Positions 31,095-43,135 of a stretch of DNA of 64,000 nt are shown here, piece after piece; position 1 is the first letter of the stretch; every line of letters starts with the position of its first letter. Position numbers and translations under genes: made by a program. The notes under the pieces are model-generated. The model was not told where the DNA came from and made no database searches. It saw only the letters and a program-made list of their open reading frames with translations. Source of the DNA: Kitagawia praeruptora (lineage: Eukaryota > Streptophyta > Magnoliopsida > Apiales > Apiaceae); contig CM075350.1 of assembly GCA_037693485.1 (NCBI GenBank), forward strand, positions 128,834,001 to 128,898,000, given 5' to 3'.

Positions 31095-31934
31095 TTGTGT
31101 AAGAGAGAGAGGAGAAATCGAAGGTTGAAGAAGAAATTTAGCTTTTTGTAGTTAGGGTTTCAGAGGTTTTGGGAGTTTGGATGCTTGAGAAATCGAATGA
31201 AATGAATCGAATAGATGTGAAATTGTAAAAGTATGAAGTACTTGAATTTTCGATTAGATGTATGTTATGTATCGACAAGTCAGGCATTCGAGAAGTAGAA
31301 AACAACTATTCGATAAGTCAAGAAAGGCTTATTCGATAACTCAAGCAGGTTGTAACTCACAGCTGGCAGTTTTCTAACTTAGAAATAAATCTAAATTAGG
31401 TAAAATATGTTTTTATGAGTAATTCTGAATTCTGAATAAAAATCAAAAATCGGTTAAAATTCAGCGAGAAATCAGCCTTTGCAAATGATTCGAGAACTCA
31501 AATATAGTATTCGAGAACTCAGTCAATCGAGAACTAAAATACTATATTCGAGAAGTCAAGAAAACCTCTACTCGAGAACTCTAAAAGACTCTATTCGAGA
31601 ACTCGAGAGTGCTCTAATGAGACTTGTTAGAGATGTCGAATAGTGAATCACTTGAGAAGTCTGACTTGTCGAATTATACTCATAGAAACTCAATTTTCAC
31701 TATCTTTTTAAAATTTACCAGCCATATTCATTCACGAATATTCTAGCAAATTAAACAGTGATTTTCTCAAAATTCCATAGAAATTTCAAGTTAACAAGAG
31801 AATATGATTTTCCAAATATGTAACAGATTTGAAATATTTATAAATCATATTTCAGCCAACACTTACTCCAAAAATATTGAGAATTTAGATAAAGTAAGTG
31901 TTTACTGCTGCAACAATCTAGATGCTGTATTCAC
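31095..31934 (-). other. Non-coding spacer between pol and the extra ORF, rich in TTCGAGAA
   Basis: No ORF is seen. TTCGAGAA occurs at 31287, 31489, 31510, 31547 and 31594, with further TCGAGAACT and TTCGATAA variants. The same TTCnnGAA pattern is dense in the LTRs. Confidence 0.75.
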
Positions 31935-34900
31935 CTAGCCAGAATCTGAAGAATTCAGCATTCCAATCTCACTAACAAACCTTGTGAAGGTGGCTTCATC
32001 TAATGGCTTAGTGAATATATTAGCTAGTTGTTTATCTGTAGAAACATAATGCAACTCAATGGTTCTATTAGTTGCATGTTCCCTTATGAAATGATATCTG
32101 ATGTCAATGTGCTTTGTCCTAGAATGATTGACAGGATTGGCAACTATAGAGATTGCACTTGTGTTGTCACACATGATTGGAATTCTTTCCAACACAAGTC
32201 CATAATCTCTAAGTTGATTTCTAATCCAAAGTACTTGAGCACAGCAACTTCCAGCAGCTATGTATTCAGCCTCAGCTGTAGAAGTTGACACAGATTATTG
32301 TTTCTTGCTATACCAAGAGACTAACCTTTGTCCAAGAAACTGGCAGCTACTTGAGGTGCTTTTCCTATCCACTCTGCATCCAGCATAATCAACATCAGAA
32401 TAACCAACCAGATTGAACCCTGTGTCCTTAGGATACCATAGTCCCAAGTTTGAAGTGCCCTTCAGATATCTAAAGATCCTTTTTATAGCAACCAAATGTG
32501 ATTCTTTTGGATTTGATTGAAACCTTGCACACAAGCATGTAGCAAACATGATGTCTGGCCTACTTGCAGTGAGATAGAGTAGAGAACCAACCATGCCTCT
32601 GTAGACTGAGATATCTACTTTCTTGCCTTTAGCATCTTCATCCAATTTAGTGACAGTGGCCATGGGTGTCTTTGCAGGTGAGCAATCTTCCAAGTCAAAC
32701 TTCTTCAATAAATCCTTGATGTACTTGGTCTGACTGATAAAGATACCATCCTTCCTTTGACTGAGTTGCAACCTAAGAAAGAATGTCAACTCTCCCATCA
32801 TACTCATCTCATATCTGCTCTGCATGAGTTTAGAAAATTTCTCACACAGCTTCTCATTTGTAGAACCAAAAATGATATCATCCACATAGATCTGAACTAG
32901 GATAAGATCATCACCATGCTTCTTGTAAAATAGTGTCTTGTCCAGTGTGCCTCTAGTGAATTGATTCTCAAGAAGAAATTGTGATAAAGTATCATACCAT
33001 GCCCTTGGAGCCTGCTTAAGTCCATACAGTGCCTTAAGCAGTCTGTAAACAAATTCTGGGAAGTGAGGATCCTCAAAGCCAGGTGGTTGTTGCACATAAA
33101 CTTCTTCTTCCAACTCTCCATTCAGAAATGCACTTTTGACATCCATTTGATACACTTTGAAGTTTGAATGAGCAGCAAATGCCAGGAATATTCTGATGGC
33201 TTCCAATCTAGCAACAGGGGCAAATGTATCATCATAATCAATGCCTTCCTGTTGAGAGTATCATTTTGCAACCAATGTTGCTTTGTTCCTTATAATTACA
33301 CCATCTTCATCCATCTTATTCTTCAGAACCCATTTTGTTCCAACAATGGTTCTATTCTTTGGTGCAGGCACAAGTTCCCAAATTTGTTCCTTTCAAATTG
33401 ATTCAGCTCCTCTTGCATTGCTATAATCCAATCTGGATCTAGCAGTGCATCATCAAGTTTCTTAGGCTCCACCTGAGATAGAAAACAACCATAGAGACAC
33501 TCATTCTGAGTTGCTCTCCTAGTCCTTACTCCTGCATTAGGATCTCCAATGATTTGCTCTGCAGTGTGTGATCTATCCCATTTCCTTGAGTGCTCAGCCT
33601 GATTTCTCATTCTTGAAGTTTCTTCATCATCCAAATCATCATCCTGATTTCCTCCCCCTGTGAGGTTGCCACTACTCACAGGTGTGTCTTGGATGCTAGT
33701 TTCTCCACTGTTGATTGGCACAAATTCTTCTTTTGTATTATCATTCACTTGAGTCTGTTGAACTCGAGTTTCAACTTCAGTTTCAGTCTCTTCATCAGAA
33801 TCATCTAGATTATCAAACTTCAATGGATCTTTATCTTCATCATTGGCTTCTTCTAGTCCAGGTAGTTTGCTGTCATTAAATGTCACATCTGTGCTTTCCA
33901 TAATTTTCTTTTGACTGATGACATAAACCTTGTATGCAATTCTTTCCATAGAGTAGCCAAGAAAAATTCCTTCAAATGCTTTTGCATCAAATTTTCCAAC
34001 ATATTCAGAATTATCCTTCAATACAAAGCATTTGCTTCCAAAAGTATGAACATACTTTAGAGTGGGCTTCTTTCCAGTCATCAAGTTGTAAGGTGTCTTT
34101 CCAATGTTTTTGTTGATGAGGGTTCTGTTCTGGATATAGCATGCAGTGCTTACAGCCTCAGCCCAAAAACATGTAGGCATCTTTGCATCAAGTAACATTG
34201 TTCTAGCAGCTTCAATTAGAATTCTATTCTTCCTCTCAACAACTCCATTTTGTTGTGGAGTCCTTGGAGCTGAGAATTGCTGAGAAATACCATTCTCTTT
34301 ACAGAATGCTTCAAGTATGGTATTTCTGAACTCTGTTCCATTATCACTTCTCAGTGCAATCACACTTGCATTGTTGGCCTTTGATTCCTTGTCAACTTTC
34401 TTTATATGCTCAATGATTACTTGTGGAGCCTCATCTTTTGATGCCAGAAATTCCACCCATGTATACCTTGTAAAATCATCAACCATCACCAAGGCATACT
34501 TCTTTCTTCCTAGTGACATAATATTGACGGGCCCAAACAAATCCATATGAATGAGTTGTAGGGGCTTGGTTATAGATCTCACTATCTTTGTCTTGTGGCT
34601 AGATCTTTTCATCTTTCCTTTTTGACAAGCCTCACACACTCCTTCTTGACAGAATTCAAGTGTGGGCATGTCTCTCACTAACTCTCTTTTGACTAGAGAA
34701 TTAATGGCTTTGAAGTTCAGGTGTGATAGTTTCTTGTGCCACAGCCAACAATCTTCATTTGATGCTTTTGAGTAAAAGCAACAAATTTTGTCCTTGTTTA
34801 CAAAATCCATATTGGCTACAAACAGGCTTCCCTTCCTTACTCCAGATAGAGCAAAATCACCAGTCTTTTTGTGGGTGATCAAACATTCATCTTTGTCAAA

Positions 34901-35317
34901 ATCCACCTTGAATCCTCTGTCAGTAAACTGACCAACACTTAGCAGATTATGCTTGAGTCCCTTGACCAGTGCTACATCTTCAATGATGACATTTCCAACT
35001 TTTAACTTGCCATATCCCAATGTGTTACCCATGCTGTCATCTCCAAAAGCAACCATTGGGCCAGCTTTTTCCTCATACTGTGATAGCAAGGCCATATCAC
35101 CAGTCATATGATTTGAGCATCCACTGTCCAAAATCCACATGACCTTCTTTTCATTTTCTTTGCCCTGAGGGTCTGATGGAGATGTGTCATCCTTGGAATT
35201 GGCCATCAAGGCATAATTGCAGAATTCTTGTTCCTCTCCATCACTGTCAGAATCATCCCAACACTTCCCTTCAGCTATGTAGGTCTTACCTTGTGTCTGC
35301 TTTTTCAGAAGGGCCTC
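31935..35317 (-). pseudogene. Pol of the Sirevirus-like element, broken
   Basis: In order: protease (WILDSGCSNHMTGD), integrase zinc region (WHKKLSHLNF...CEACQKGK), integrase core (IHMDLFGPVN, RSDNGTEF, NGVVERKNRILIE), reverse transcriptase (AFLNGELEEEVYVQQ, LYGLKQAPRAW, QIYVDDIIFGSTN) and RNase H (GYSDVDYAGC, STSTAEAEYIAAGSC). The first part (33323-35317) is open. A one-base frame change near 33385, a TGA near 33265 and a TAA at about 32292-32294 break the rest. The RNase H ASD motif reads SDVD. The product is a retrotransposon polyprotein, not active as written. Confidence 0.9.
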
Positions 35318-36424
35318 CTACTTAGCTTCGAGCTCAAGATAATCTCTATCCTTCTTTTTAGGCTTCTTGCATTCACTGGCAAAATGTCCTAGGTCATTGC
35401 ATCTATAGCACCTTACAGATGACCTATCCACATGGATGGTTTTAAACTTATTCTTGTTTGGTTTCACAGGTGCCTTACTCTTGTTGAATGAATGGTTTTG
35501 GGTTTTGGGTTTGAAGGGCTGATTCCTTTTGAATCTGATGTTTGGAAATTTTCTGGCCATGAAAGCATATGAAGTGTTTTCCATCCCATCTAGTTCTTCA
35601 AGAGTGTAAAACTCTTCTTCCTCCTTCTTCTCAACAGGTTCACTTACCTCAGGTTCAGTTTCTTCCTCTTCTACTACCTCCTCTATCCTTAATTGGCTTG
35701 TAGATGCTTCTAGGTCTTGAATAGATTTGTTGACAATCAAGGCACATGATGTGTTTACCATTCTGCCTTGATTGGCTTGGATAGCCCTTTTCTGAAGCAA
35801 CTCAAGCTCATGAGTTTTTAAAACCCCATAGAGCACATCATATGTAACTTTGTTCAAATCTCTTTCCCTTAGAGAAATGACCCTTTGCTCTAGATGGTTT
35901 GGTGAGGATAGCAGAAACTTCATGTTTAACTCCTTGGTACTGTAAACCTTGCCATTCATCTGCAACTCAGTAACTAGCTTGTGAAATCTCTCAAACATCT
36001 CAGTAATGCTTTCCTTGGGCTGTGCCATGAAAGCCTCATACTGTGTGACCAGTATCTGTTTCTTGTTTTCTCTGACCTCATCAGTTCCTTCACATAACAC
36101 CTCAATGTGATCCCACATTTCTTTGGCAGTGGAATCTATAATCAGCAACATGAGGTGACTGTCAAGGGCAACCATGTCCTTTTCTGATTCTGTCCATTTG
36201 GATGGATCCTTAGCCACATAAGATCTTGGAATAGTAGTGGTTCCAACAGTCTTTTCAGGAATCTCCTGTTGGGGAACAAATGGACCATTCTTAAGAATCT
36301 CAGGATACAAGTGATGAGATGCTTTGATGAACAACTGCATCTTTATCTTCCAGAGGTTATAATTCTCTTTGTCAAACTTAGGGACCTTCACCGTTCCTGT
36401 AGTCTTTGGTGTATTCGAACTCAT
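35318..36424 (-). CDS. Gag of the Sirevirus-like element
   Basis: ATG at 36424 to TAG at 35318-35320 gives 368 residues. The UBN2-type gag core (VPKFDKENYNLWKIKMQLF, EMFERFHKLVTELQMNGK) is followed by an acidic linker and one zinc knuckle CYRCNDLGHFASEC. The pol frame continues in the same frame straight after the TAG (EALLKKQTQGK), so gag and pol are separated by a single stop. This is either a mutation in a fused gag-pol or a readthrough arrangement. Confidence 0.85.
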   Translation of the reverse strand: MSSNTPKTTGTVKVPKFDKENYNLWKIKMQLFIKASHHLYPEILKNGPFVPQQEIPEKTVGTTTIPRSYVAKDPSKWTESEKDMVALDSHLMLLIIDSTAKEMWDHIEVLCEGTDEVRENKKQILVTQYEAFMAQPKESITEMFERFHKLVTELQMNGKVYSTKELNMKFLLSSPNHLEQRVISLRERDLNKVTYDVLYGVLKTHELELLQKRAIQANQGRMVNTSCALIVNKSIQDLEASTSQLRIEEVVEEEETEPEVSEPVEKKEEEEFYTLEELDGMENTSYAFMARKFPNIRFKRNQPFKPKTQNHSFNKSKAPVKPNKNKFKTIHVDRSSVRCYRCNDLGHFASECKKPKKKDRDYLELEAK

Positions 36425-36455
36425 GATCGTTTTTCTGTTTTTGAATAAACAGCCA

Positions 36456-36469
36456 GCTCTGATACCACT
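36456..36469 (-). other. Primer binding site, initiator tRNA-Met
   Basis: On the minus strand AGTGGTATCAGAGC begins right after the 5' LTR end, the standard copia primer site. Confidence 0.9.
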
Positions 36470-37757
36470 TGTTGAGTATTGAATACAGTAAAAGAATACA
36501 GAGGGGGGGTGAATGGATTCTTGAACTTTTCTTGTTCGAGTCTATGTAGCAAGTAAGTGTTTGTGTGTGCAAGATCGAAGGTATGGATAAAGAACAATAC
36601 AAGACACAATATCACTTTAATCTAATGTATTATTAGATAAAGGTTGCTACAATCTGTGAATATAAATGATAGTATTCTCAGCTTCATTTTTCTCAGAGAG
36701 ATACAGCTTACAGCGTATGAAAAACTTGACTCACAAAGTTAATGACTAAGGAAGTGAGGCTGTATCCTTATAGAACATGGATACAACCTACTTACTCCAA
36801 ATAAGGTAGCTAAACAAATTACTTTCTAGTCTGTCTATCCTTTTTGAGTAAGTGTCCAAACGGTTACAGATTTGACTTTGCAAAGCCTGTTCAGATCCAC
36901 TGCTTTAGCCCCTTGTCTCTTCTATATCTCTCCAAGCTTCCTTGTAGGCTTTCCAGAGCACGTTACAGATTGTGGTCCATAAAGTGCATTGGCTTGTTGC
37001 TTGTTTTTGACTTGTACAATTTCTTCAGTATTTTGTCTCTAAGAATGTATTCGAGAAGTGATTAAGTAAGTGATTCGAGAACTAGAATTGACTTGATCGA
37101 TAACTCTGAGTTCTCGAACATTGTTATATTGACATGTCGAACCACTTCTCGAATACCTCTTTTCCATCAGGATTCCTTGAGTTGTTGAATAGAACATTTG
37201 ACTTATCGAATCCTCGAGATATCGAATAGATTTCTCAGTCCTTGAGATATCGAATGGAACTTTGACTTGTTGACTCTTTGAGAACTCGAATACCACTTTG
37301 ACTTGTTGACATCTTGAGTTCTCGAATAGAGTAGTAGACATATCGAATCTCTGAGATATCGAATGAGATATCGAACAGTGTATTCAGAGATATCGAATAG
37401 TGTCTTGAGATATCAAATCCCTGACTTCTCGAATGCTGGACTTCTCGAATAGACAAATATACTTCTCGAATTGGTACTTAGGCAAATTCTTCATTTCTTC
37501 AAATCCCAACTTGTGATTATTTGACAGTCTTTATCTTCTTGCTTGAGGCATGAACCTTGGAACTTCTTTCAAGCATTATTCTTGACTATATAAGTACAGT
37601 TACACAACTAGGATTTGATGCCTACTATAAGTACAAAACAAATAGAAACTCTTCAACTAGAGGTTCCCTCAGTTAAGAGGTCATGTAAGTAATGCAAAGC
37701 ATTACAAACAATTAGGCTTGTTATTAGATGTATACAGGCATGCCTCTGTGATTAACA
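36470..37757 (-). mobile_element. 5' LTR of the Sirevirus-like element
   Basis: It is the same length as the other LTR (1288 bp, constant offset 11,574) with about 29 substitutions and no length change noticed. On its own strand it starts TGTTAATCACAG and ends ACTCAACA. Confidence 0.9.
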
Positions 37758-37833
37758 ATATGGTCATAAGAGTATCAATATTTAATACGACAGCCCAAAA
37801 ATGAAAGTTTAGTATTAAAAAAAGGTTGATTAC

Positions 37834-38202
37834 CTCTTATCCGCCACTGGAATGCTCCTATCACATTCAATACATTTGAATATCCTTTCAATCTTTGACA
37901 CTTGCGAATTACATGAATTACATGAATTATACCACCAGAAACAATATTCTTCAACTTTGGCAATGACAAAAGTGCAGAAAATATTCTTCTGTAAAAATAT
38001 TCATATTCATAAACGATGCTAACTGAACTTGAACTAAACTAACAAAGTTAAGTTTAATTCTAAATACCTTGACTCTTTCTTTTGGATTCTCAACTAACTC
38101 CTTAAGAGTAACTTCCTCAAAAGTGGTAACAATCCTCATATCATTAGTGAAGTAATCCTCATTATGACATGACTTATATCCTTCCTCCTCAAGCCTTGTC
38201 AA
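37834..38202 (-). pseudogene. RPA70-C-like OB-fold gene, 5' part (split by retroelement)
   Basis: Two exons: 38068-about 38202 (EEVTLKELVENPKERVK) and 37834-37988. The second encodes IFCTFVIAKVEEYCFWWYNS followed by CNSCNSQVSKIERIFKCIEC, a CX2C...CX2C zinc ribbon as in RPA large-subunit C-domains. Its GT donor leads into the intron holding the retrotransposon, and the next exon is at 24752-24872. Exons upstream of 38202 are not found: an ATT repeat and PAH-related sequence begin there. The gene is therefore truncated at its 5' end as well as split. Confidence 0.7.
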
Positions 38203-38284
38203 AATAATAATAATAATAAATGAGATTATTCATACAACACTATGAATCAATAGAACAATATAAATGTGTAACAATCCCTCTACA

Positions 38285-38505
38285 TGACAACATTGAAATC
38301 ACATAAAGTTGTGTTGATTTTTTTGGGGCCACAGTCTTCATAAATTTCCCAAATTCAAGCTCTATAGATTTGATACAGTCTTCATAAAGTTGTGCTGATT
38401 TTTTTGGGGCCACAGTCTCGTACACTAAAGAACTGCAACAATCCAATGTTAACATACCGGTCCGACAGAGGAGGATGCAAATTAAAATGTACACATACAA
38501 ATTAT
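38285..38505 (-). pseudogene. PAH exon 2 fragment, internally duplicated
   Basis: The start of PAH exon 2 (ACTGTGGCCCCAAAAAAATC region, VAPKKS) is present twice within 100 bp, the second copy running to IKSIELEFGKF before breaking. It is closest to the gene at 17756-18722, sharing the same upstream leader (MYVYILICILLC). No further exons follow. Confidence 0.75.
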
Positions 38506-38756
38506 TATAATTAGAAATTGGAACTTAATTTTTTGAAATGGGTTAACTAACCAACTAACCAAATATACATTGTTTTGCTTATAATAGTATAGTACAAATA
38601 TCTAATGGAAAGGTTTTGGGAATTTTTTTGGAGAATCTAACATTTCTCTTTTATTCTTGTGAATTATTTTGGAAATCAAAACGATTTTTTTTTTTACAGA
38701 AAAAATCAAAACGAATTTGGGTGATCTAATTATTTCTAAATATGTTGGGTCACTTC

Positions 38757-39492
38757 TAGAGATGCACAAAAGGCCCATCGGGCCAGGCTTTGAAAAGCCC
38801 GGGTTTTTTGGTCAAAGCCCGGCCCGGGCTTTGACTTTGACCGGGCCGGGCCGGGCCGGGCTTCTGTGAAAAATGTGAGCCCGTTTAGGCCCTCGAAGCG
38901 GGCCGCGGTGGGCTTTTTTCCGGGCTTGAAGCGGGCCGGGCCGGATCGGGCTTTTTCCGGGATCAAATCGGATCGAGATTTTTATGTTATATAAGAATGT
39001 TCTTTATGTAATAATGGCAGACATGCGTTAAACAATCTATATTGCCGATACAAATATTACATTTATCGATTTACTTTTTGATTTGATGATATATTAATTG
39101 ATTACACGTGTACTTAACTTGTTTTTGTTCATGTATCGTAATATATGCATATAAATAATCTTATTATTAATAATGAATATGTAAATATATATGTACATAA
39201 ATTATTTTTATATTTGTAGGAAGTGTAAATACATAAATATTTATGTAAGTATACTAGAATAATCGAATTTTACCCGGGCTTTTTCGGGCCGAACTGGGCT
39301 TTTAATCGGGCCGAGCCGAAGACCGTGTTTTTTAAAAGACCGGGCTTTTGCCGGGCCGAGCCGGGCTTTGCCCAAAAATATAGGGACCGTTTAAGGCCCT
39401 CGGGCCGGGCTTTGACGGGACCGGGCTTTGACCGGATTTTGCCGGATCGGGCCGGACCAGATTTTCGGGCTCGGGCTTTTTGTGCATCTCTA
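38757..39492. mobile_element. hAT-like non-autonomous element, GC-rich
   Basis: Inverted ends TAGAGATGCACAAAA and TTTTGTGCATCTCTA enclose about 736 bp. The duplicated sister segment (18961-18985) shows the empty site GTCACTTCTATTAAAG, and the 8 bp GTCACTTC/ATCACTTC flank the element with one mismatch. TAGAG ends and an 8-bp duplication fit hAT. The arms are packed with CGGGCC, GCCCGGGC and GGGCTTTGACC repeats. The centre (38960-39260) is AT-rich. No transposase. Confidence 0.8.
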
Positions 39493-39819
39493 ATCACTTC
39501 TATTAAAGCATCATAGGATGAAGGTGCCTTTAGTAACAGAGCAGCTCTAACAAAAAAGCTGGATTAGATGCGGTTTTTAATTATTATTCTCATTTTTCTA
39601 TCAGATGAAAATGGTTGCATGACTTTGCCAAGACTCGTGTTCTTGGTAAAATAGTCATTTTATATAGAACCTTAATCTAAGCAGTGACAACTACAGAGAC
39701 ATCGAACATATAGTATTTTTTTTTTAATTTTGTTGGACAACTAAAAAGCCTCATTCAGTCATTCAAGTAAATGGAGTCAAGTAGGAGAATCCAAATAGTC
39801 GTTCAGACTTCAGAGTAAA

Positions 39820-40310
39820 TATGCACTCGGACTGTAAACGAATCGAACTCGGACGAACTTTTAACGAACACGAACAAATTCTTAACGAACCGAGCAATGT
39901 TCGGTAAGTTTATCAGACAATTTTTCTTGTCCAAACTCGAGTTCGGTAATGAACCGAACCGAACACGAACTCTTTGCGAATATACCGAACCGAACACGAA
40001 CAGTTCGGTAAATATATATATAATATTGTATAACAAATAAATATAATAATTTGAAAAATAAAAAATAAAAAATAAAAATTGTAAATATTATTGTTTTTAT
40101 CGAACGAACGGAACTCGAACCAAACTCGGACGAACTCTTAACGAACTCGAACTCGGACGAAATCTTAACGAACCGAACAATGTTCGGTAACCTTACCGAA
40201 CATATTTTCTTGTTCGAACTCGAGTTCGGTAAGCTTATCGGATGAGCTAACCGAACTCGAACGCGGATGAATGAACCGAGCTTAACGAACAGTCCGTTTG
40301 AAATTCACGT
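39820..40310. repeat. CGAAC-rich inverted repeat cluster
   Basis: CGAACTCGGACGAACT, TTAACGAAC, AATGTTCGGTAA and CTCGAGTTCGGTAA recur on both sides of an AT-rich centre (40010-40095). It looks like a non-autonomous transposon or satellite-like repeat, and ends were not resolved. No gene. Confidence 0.5.
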
Positions 40311-40483
40311 GTTATTTTTCGAATTAAAAATAATATGTGGAACTATCATTTTTATGCACCTTTAAATAAGCGTAAAAAGTAAAAGGGACAGCATCTGATG
40401 CAAAGCTTTCTGCCTTACTTTAATAATTTACAATATTTCCCTTTGTTTCGCAACTTGGTTCTGATATACAGTTGCGGGAAAAG

Positions 40484-42869
40484 ATGGCAGAATATGAACT
40501 AGCAGTTGGAATTGATCTAGGAACAACATACTCGTGCGTTGGAGTTTGGCAACAATATCGAGTTGAAATCCTTGCAAATGATCAGGGTAACAGAACTACA
40601 CCATCATGTGTTGCTTTCACTGATGCGGAACGTTTCGTTGGCGATGCTGCTAGAAACCAGGCTGCGTTGAATCCTGTTAACACCATCTTTGGTAATCATT
40701 TATCTATCTTCTGTAAATTTTATTTTATGTTTGGACGTTGTTTTAGTATGTTTATCGATCTGTTGTTAATACTTAAATAAATATCATGGTGGTCGAAGAC
40801 TCAAAGCGATGGTCAAGTGTAGCTTCGTTGCTCTAAAAACAAAAAAATACTCCGTAGTATATAACTAATCTATATAAAAACTCTTGGTTAATTTAAACCC
40901 TCTGATGTATTTACTTCAGATGGAATACAAGACTTGTTGAATCATTTGCGGATAATATCTTGTTTTCGCCTTTTCGAACTACAACTTTTAGTACTAGTCA
41001 TCAACTGCAAAAAGATTTAAAAAAAAAGGTTACATGGTAAATTTTCGCACAGCTTCCAATCTTTACTTGACATGAAATTTAACTGAAAACAGAGGTCAAG
41101 GTTTCATCTTTGTTTAAGGAATCAGAAAGTTAAAATAACCATTTAGCCCGGACTTTGAAATTATAAATATCGTTTGTGTGTTTTTTAATATAGATTTTAT
41201 TGTTTTCATGTACACAGATGCTAAAAGGTTAATAGGAAGGAGATTCACGGATTCAACTGTGCAAAGTGACATGAAGCTCTGGCCATTCAAGGTAATTGGT
41301 GACAGAGCCAACAAACCAATGATAGTTGTAAACTACAAAGGTGTGGAGAAACAGTTTTCACCTGAGGAGTTGTCTTCAATGGTTCTTGTTAAGATGAAAG
41401 GAATTGCTGAAGATTACTTGGGTAAGAAAGTAAAGAATGCTGTTGTCACTATACCTGCATACTTTAGTGATTCGCAACGCCAGGCTACAAAAGATGCAGG
41501 AGCAATAGCTGGCCTCAATGTGTTGCGTGTCCTTGTTGAGCCGACAGCTGCTGCTGTTGCGTATGGTCTTGACCAGAAGATTTCAAATGGATTGGTTGGA
41601 GAGAAAATTGTGCTTATCTTTGATATTGGCGGTGGTACTTTTGATGTCTCTCTTCTTAAAATCAAAGAGGACAAATTTGAAGTACTAGCTACAGCCGGTG
41701 ATACTCACCTTGGAGGTGAGGACTTTGACAATAATATGCTAAATCATTTTGTCGAGGAATTTAAAAAGAAGCACAAAAAAGACATTACTGGAAATCCTAA
41801 ATCCCTACGAAGATTGAGAAATGCTTGTGAGAAGGCAAAAAGAATGCTTTCTCATAACACAATGACAACTATTGACATAGATTCTTTGTATGAGGGAATT
41901 GATTACACCGGAAAAATTACTCGTGCCAAATTTGAGGATTTAAACTTGAATCTGTTTAAAAGTTGTTTGGATATTGTGGAGAAGTGTCTGAAAGATGGGG
42001 AGATGGACAAGAGCAGGGTCCACGATGTTGTTCTTGTGGGTGGATCTACTAGAATTCCGAAAGTGCAGCAGTTATTACAAGAATTTTTTGATGGGAAGGA
42101 GCTCTGCAAGAGTATTAATCCAGACGAGGCTGTTGCTTATGGTGCTGCCATCCAAGCTGCTGTGCTTAGTGGTGCAAGAAATAATATTATCAGGGACATA
42201 GTACTGCTAGATGTTACTCCTCTGTCACTTGGTGTTGAGAGCAAGGGTGAAGTAATGAGCATTGTAATTCCAAGGAACACAACAATTCCAACCAGCAAAA
42301 GTAAAGAATACATCACAGTTCATGATTACCAGACATCCATCCGCTTCTCGGTTTATGAGGGTGAAAGATCACGTTCGAAAGATAACAACTTACTTGGTGA
42401 GATGAGACTCCGCGGCCTCCCTCCTGCCCCGAGGCATGAAATTGGAGTTATGCTTACGTTTAACATTGATGCAAATGGGGTGTTACATGTTACTGCAGAG
42501 TGTGAGGTTGCTGGGGTGAAGACTAGTGCAACAATAATCAATGACAAGGGAAGACTTACAAAAAATGAGATGGAAATGATGATACGTGATGCAGAGATTT
42601 ACAGAGCTGAAGATGAAGAGTTTAACAAGAATATCAAGGCAATGAATGCATTTGAAGATTACGCATATAACATGAGAAGTGCCATTAGAGCTAAATCTAA
42701 CCTAGACGGATTTACCCAGAAAAAGGTGGAGAATGCTATCAAGGAGGCCATTCAATGGGTTAATGCAAACAGGAGTGCGGAAGCTGACAAGTACAACTCC
42801 AAGAAGAGGGACCTGAAGGCTATTTTCGATTCTATTATTCCAGGCATCAAGGTTGAGGGAGATGAATAA
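40484..42869 (+). CDS. Cytosolic-type Hsp70 chaperone lacking EEVD
   Basis: Exon 1 is 40484-40691 and exon 2 is 41218-42869, joined at an Asp codon (NTIF-D-AKRLIGRRF) as in plant cytosolic Hsc70 genes, giving 619 residues. Hsp70s use ATP to bind and release unfolded proteins. Seen: GIDLGTTYSCVGVW, the second phosphate motif DIGGGTFDVSLL, the adenosine motif VVLVGGSTRIPKVQQLL, VYEGERSRSKDNNLLGE in the substrate domain, and a helical lid. The usual length is about 650 residues ending GPKIEEVD. This one ends PGIKVEGDE, so the Gly-rich tail and EEVD, which docks TPR co-chaperones, are absent. The start is the first ATG after an in-frame TTG. No transposon disrupts it. Probably an expressed divergent paralogue. 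Confidence 0.92.
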
Positions 42870-43135
42870 TCTTCCATATATATTTGCAACTTTCAACTTT
42901 TTCTTTTGTGCATGGGTGAATTTTTAAGAAATCGATTTGATTTTCGATTGTAATGAATGATTGGTTGAGGCTGTAGTGTTCTAAGCAAACATTGTTGTAT
43001 ACGAGCTTTTTAAGCACTAATCCCCATCAAATTTTATGGCATAAATAAAAAACAAATTACTAGAATGATATATGAGTTGAAGGACAGTATCTTAACTAGG
43101 AATTTGATGGTCTGTGCACTACGAGTCTACGATAG

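Larger units (their letters stand above)
24896..37757 (-). mobile_element. Sirevirus-like Ty1/copia element, complete ends
   Basis: Two 1288-bp LTRs (24896-26183 and 36470-37757) in direct orientation flank an interior with primer site, gag, pol, a long extra ORF and a polypurine tract, all on the minus strand. ATATG is duplicated at both outer borders (24891-24895 and 37758-37762). I counted about 29 substitutions between the LTRs by eye (about 2%), so insertion was recent but not very recent. The order gag-pol-extra ORF and the gag/integrase sequence type fit Sireviruses (SIRE1/Maximus group). Stops and a frameshift make it non-autonomous. Confidence 0.9.

Noticed and set aside
41414..42896. 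Antisense ORFs across Hsp70 exon 2
   Set aside because: Shadows of the conserved coding frame.
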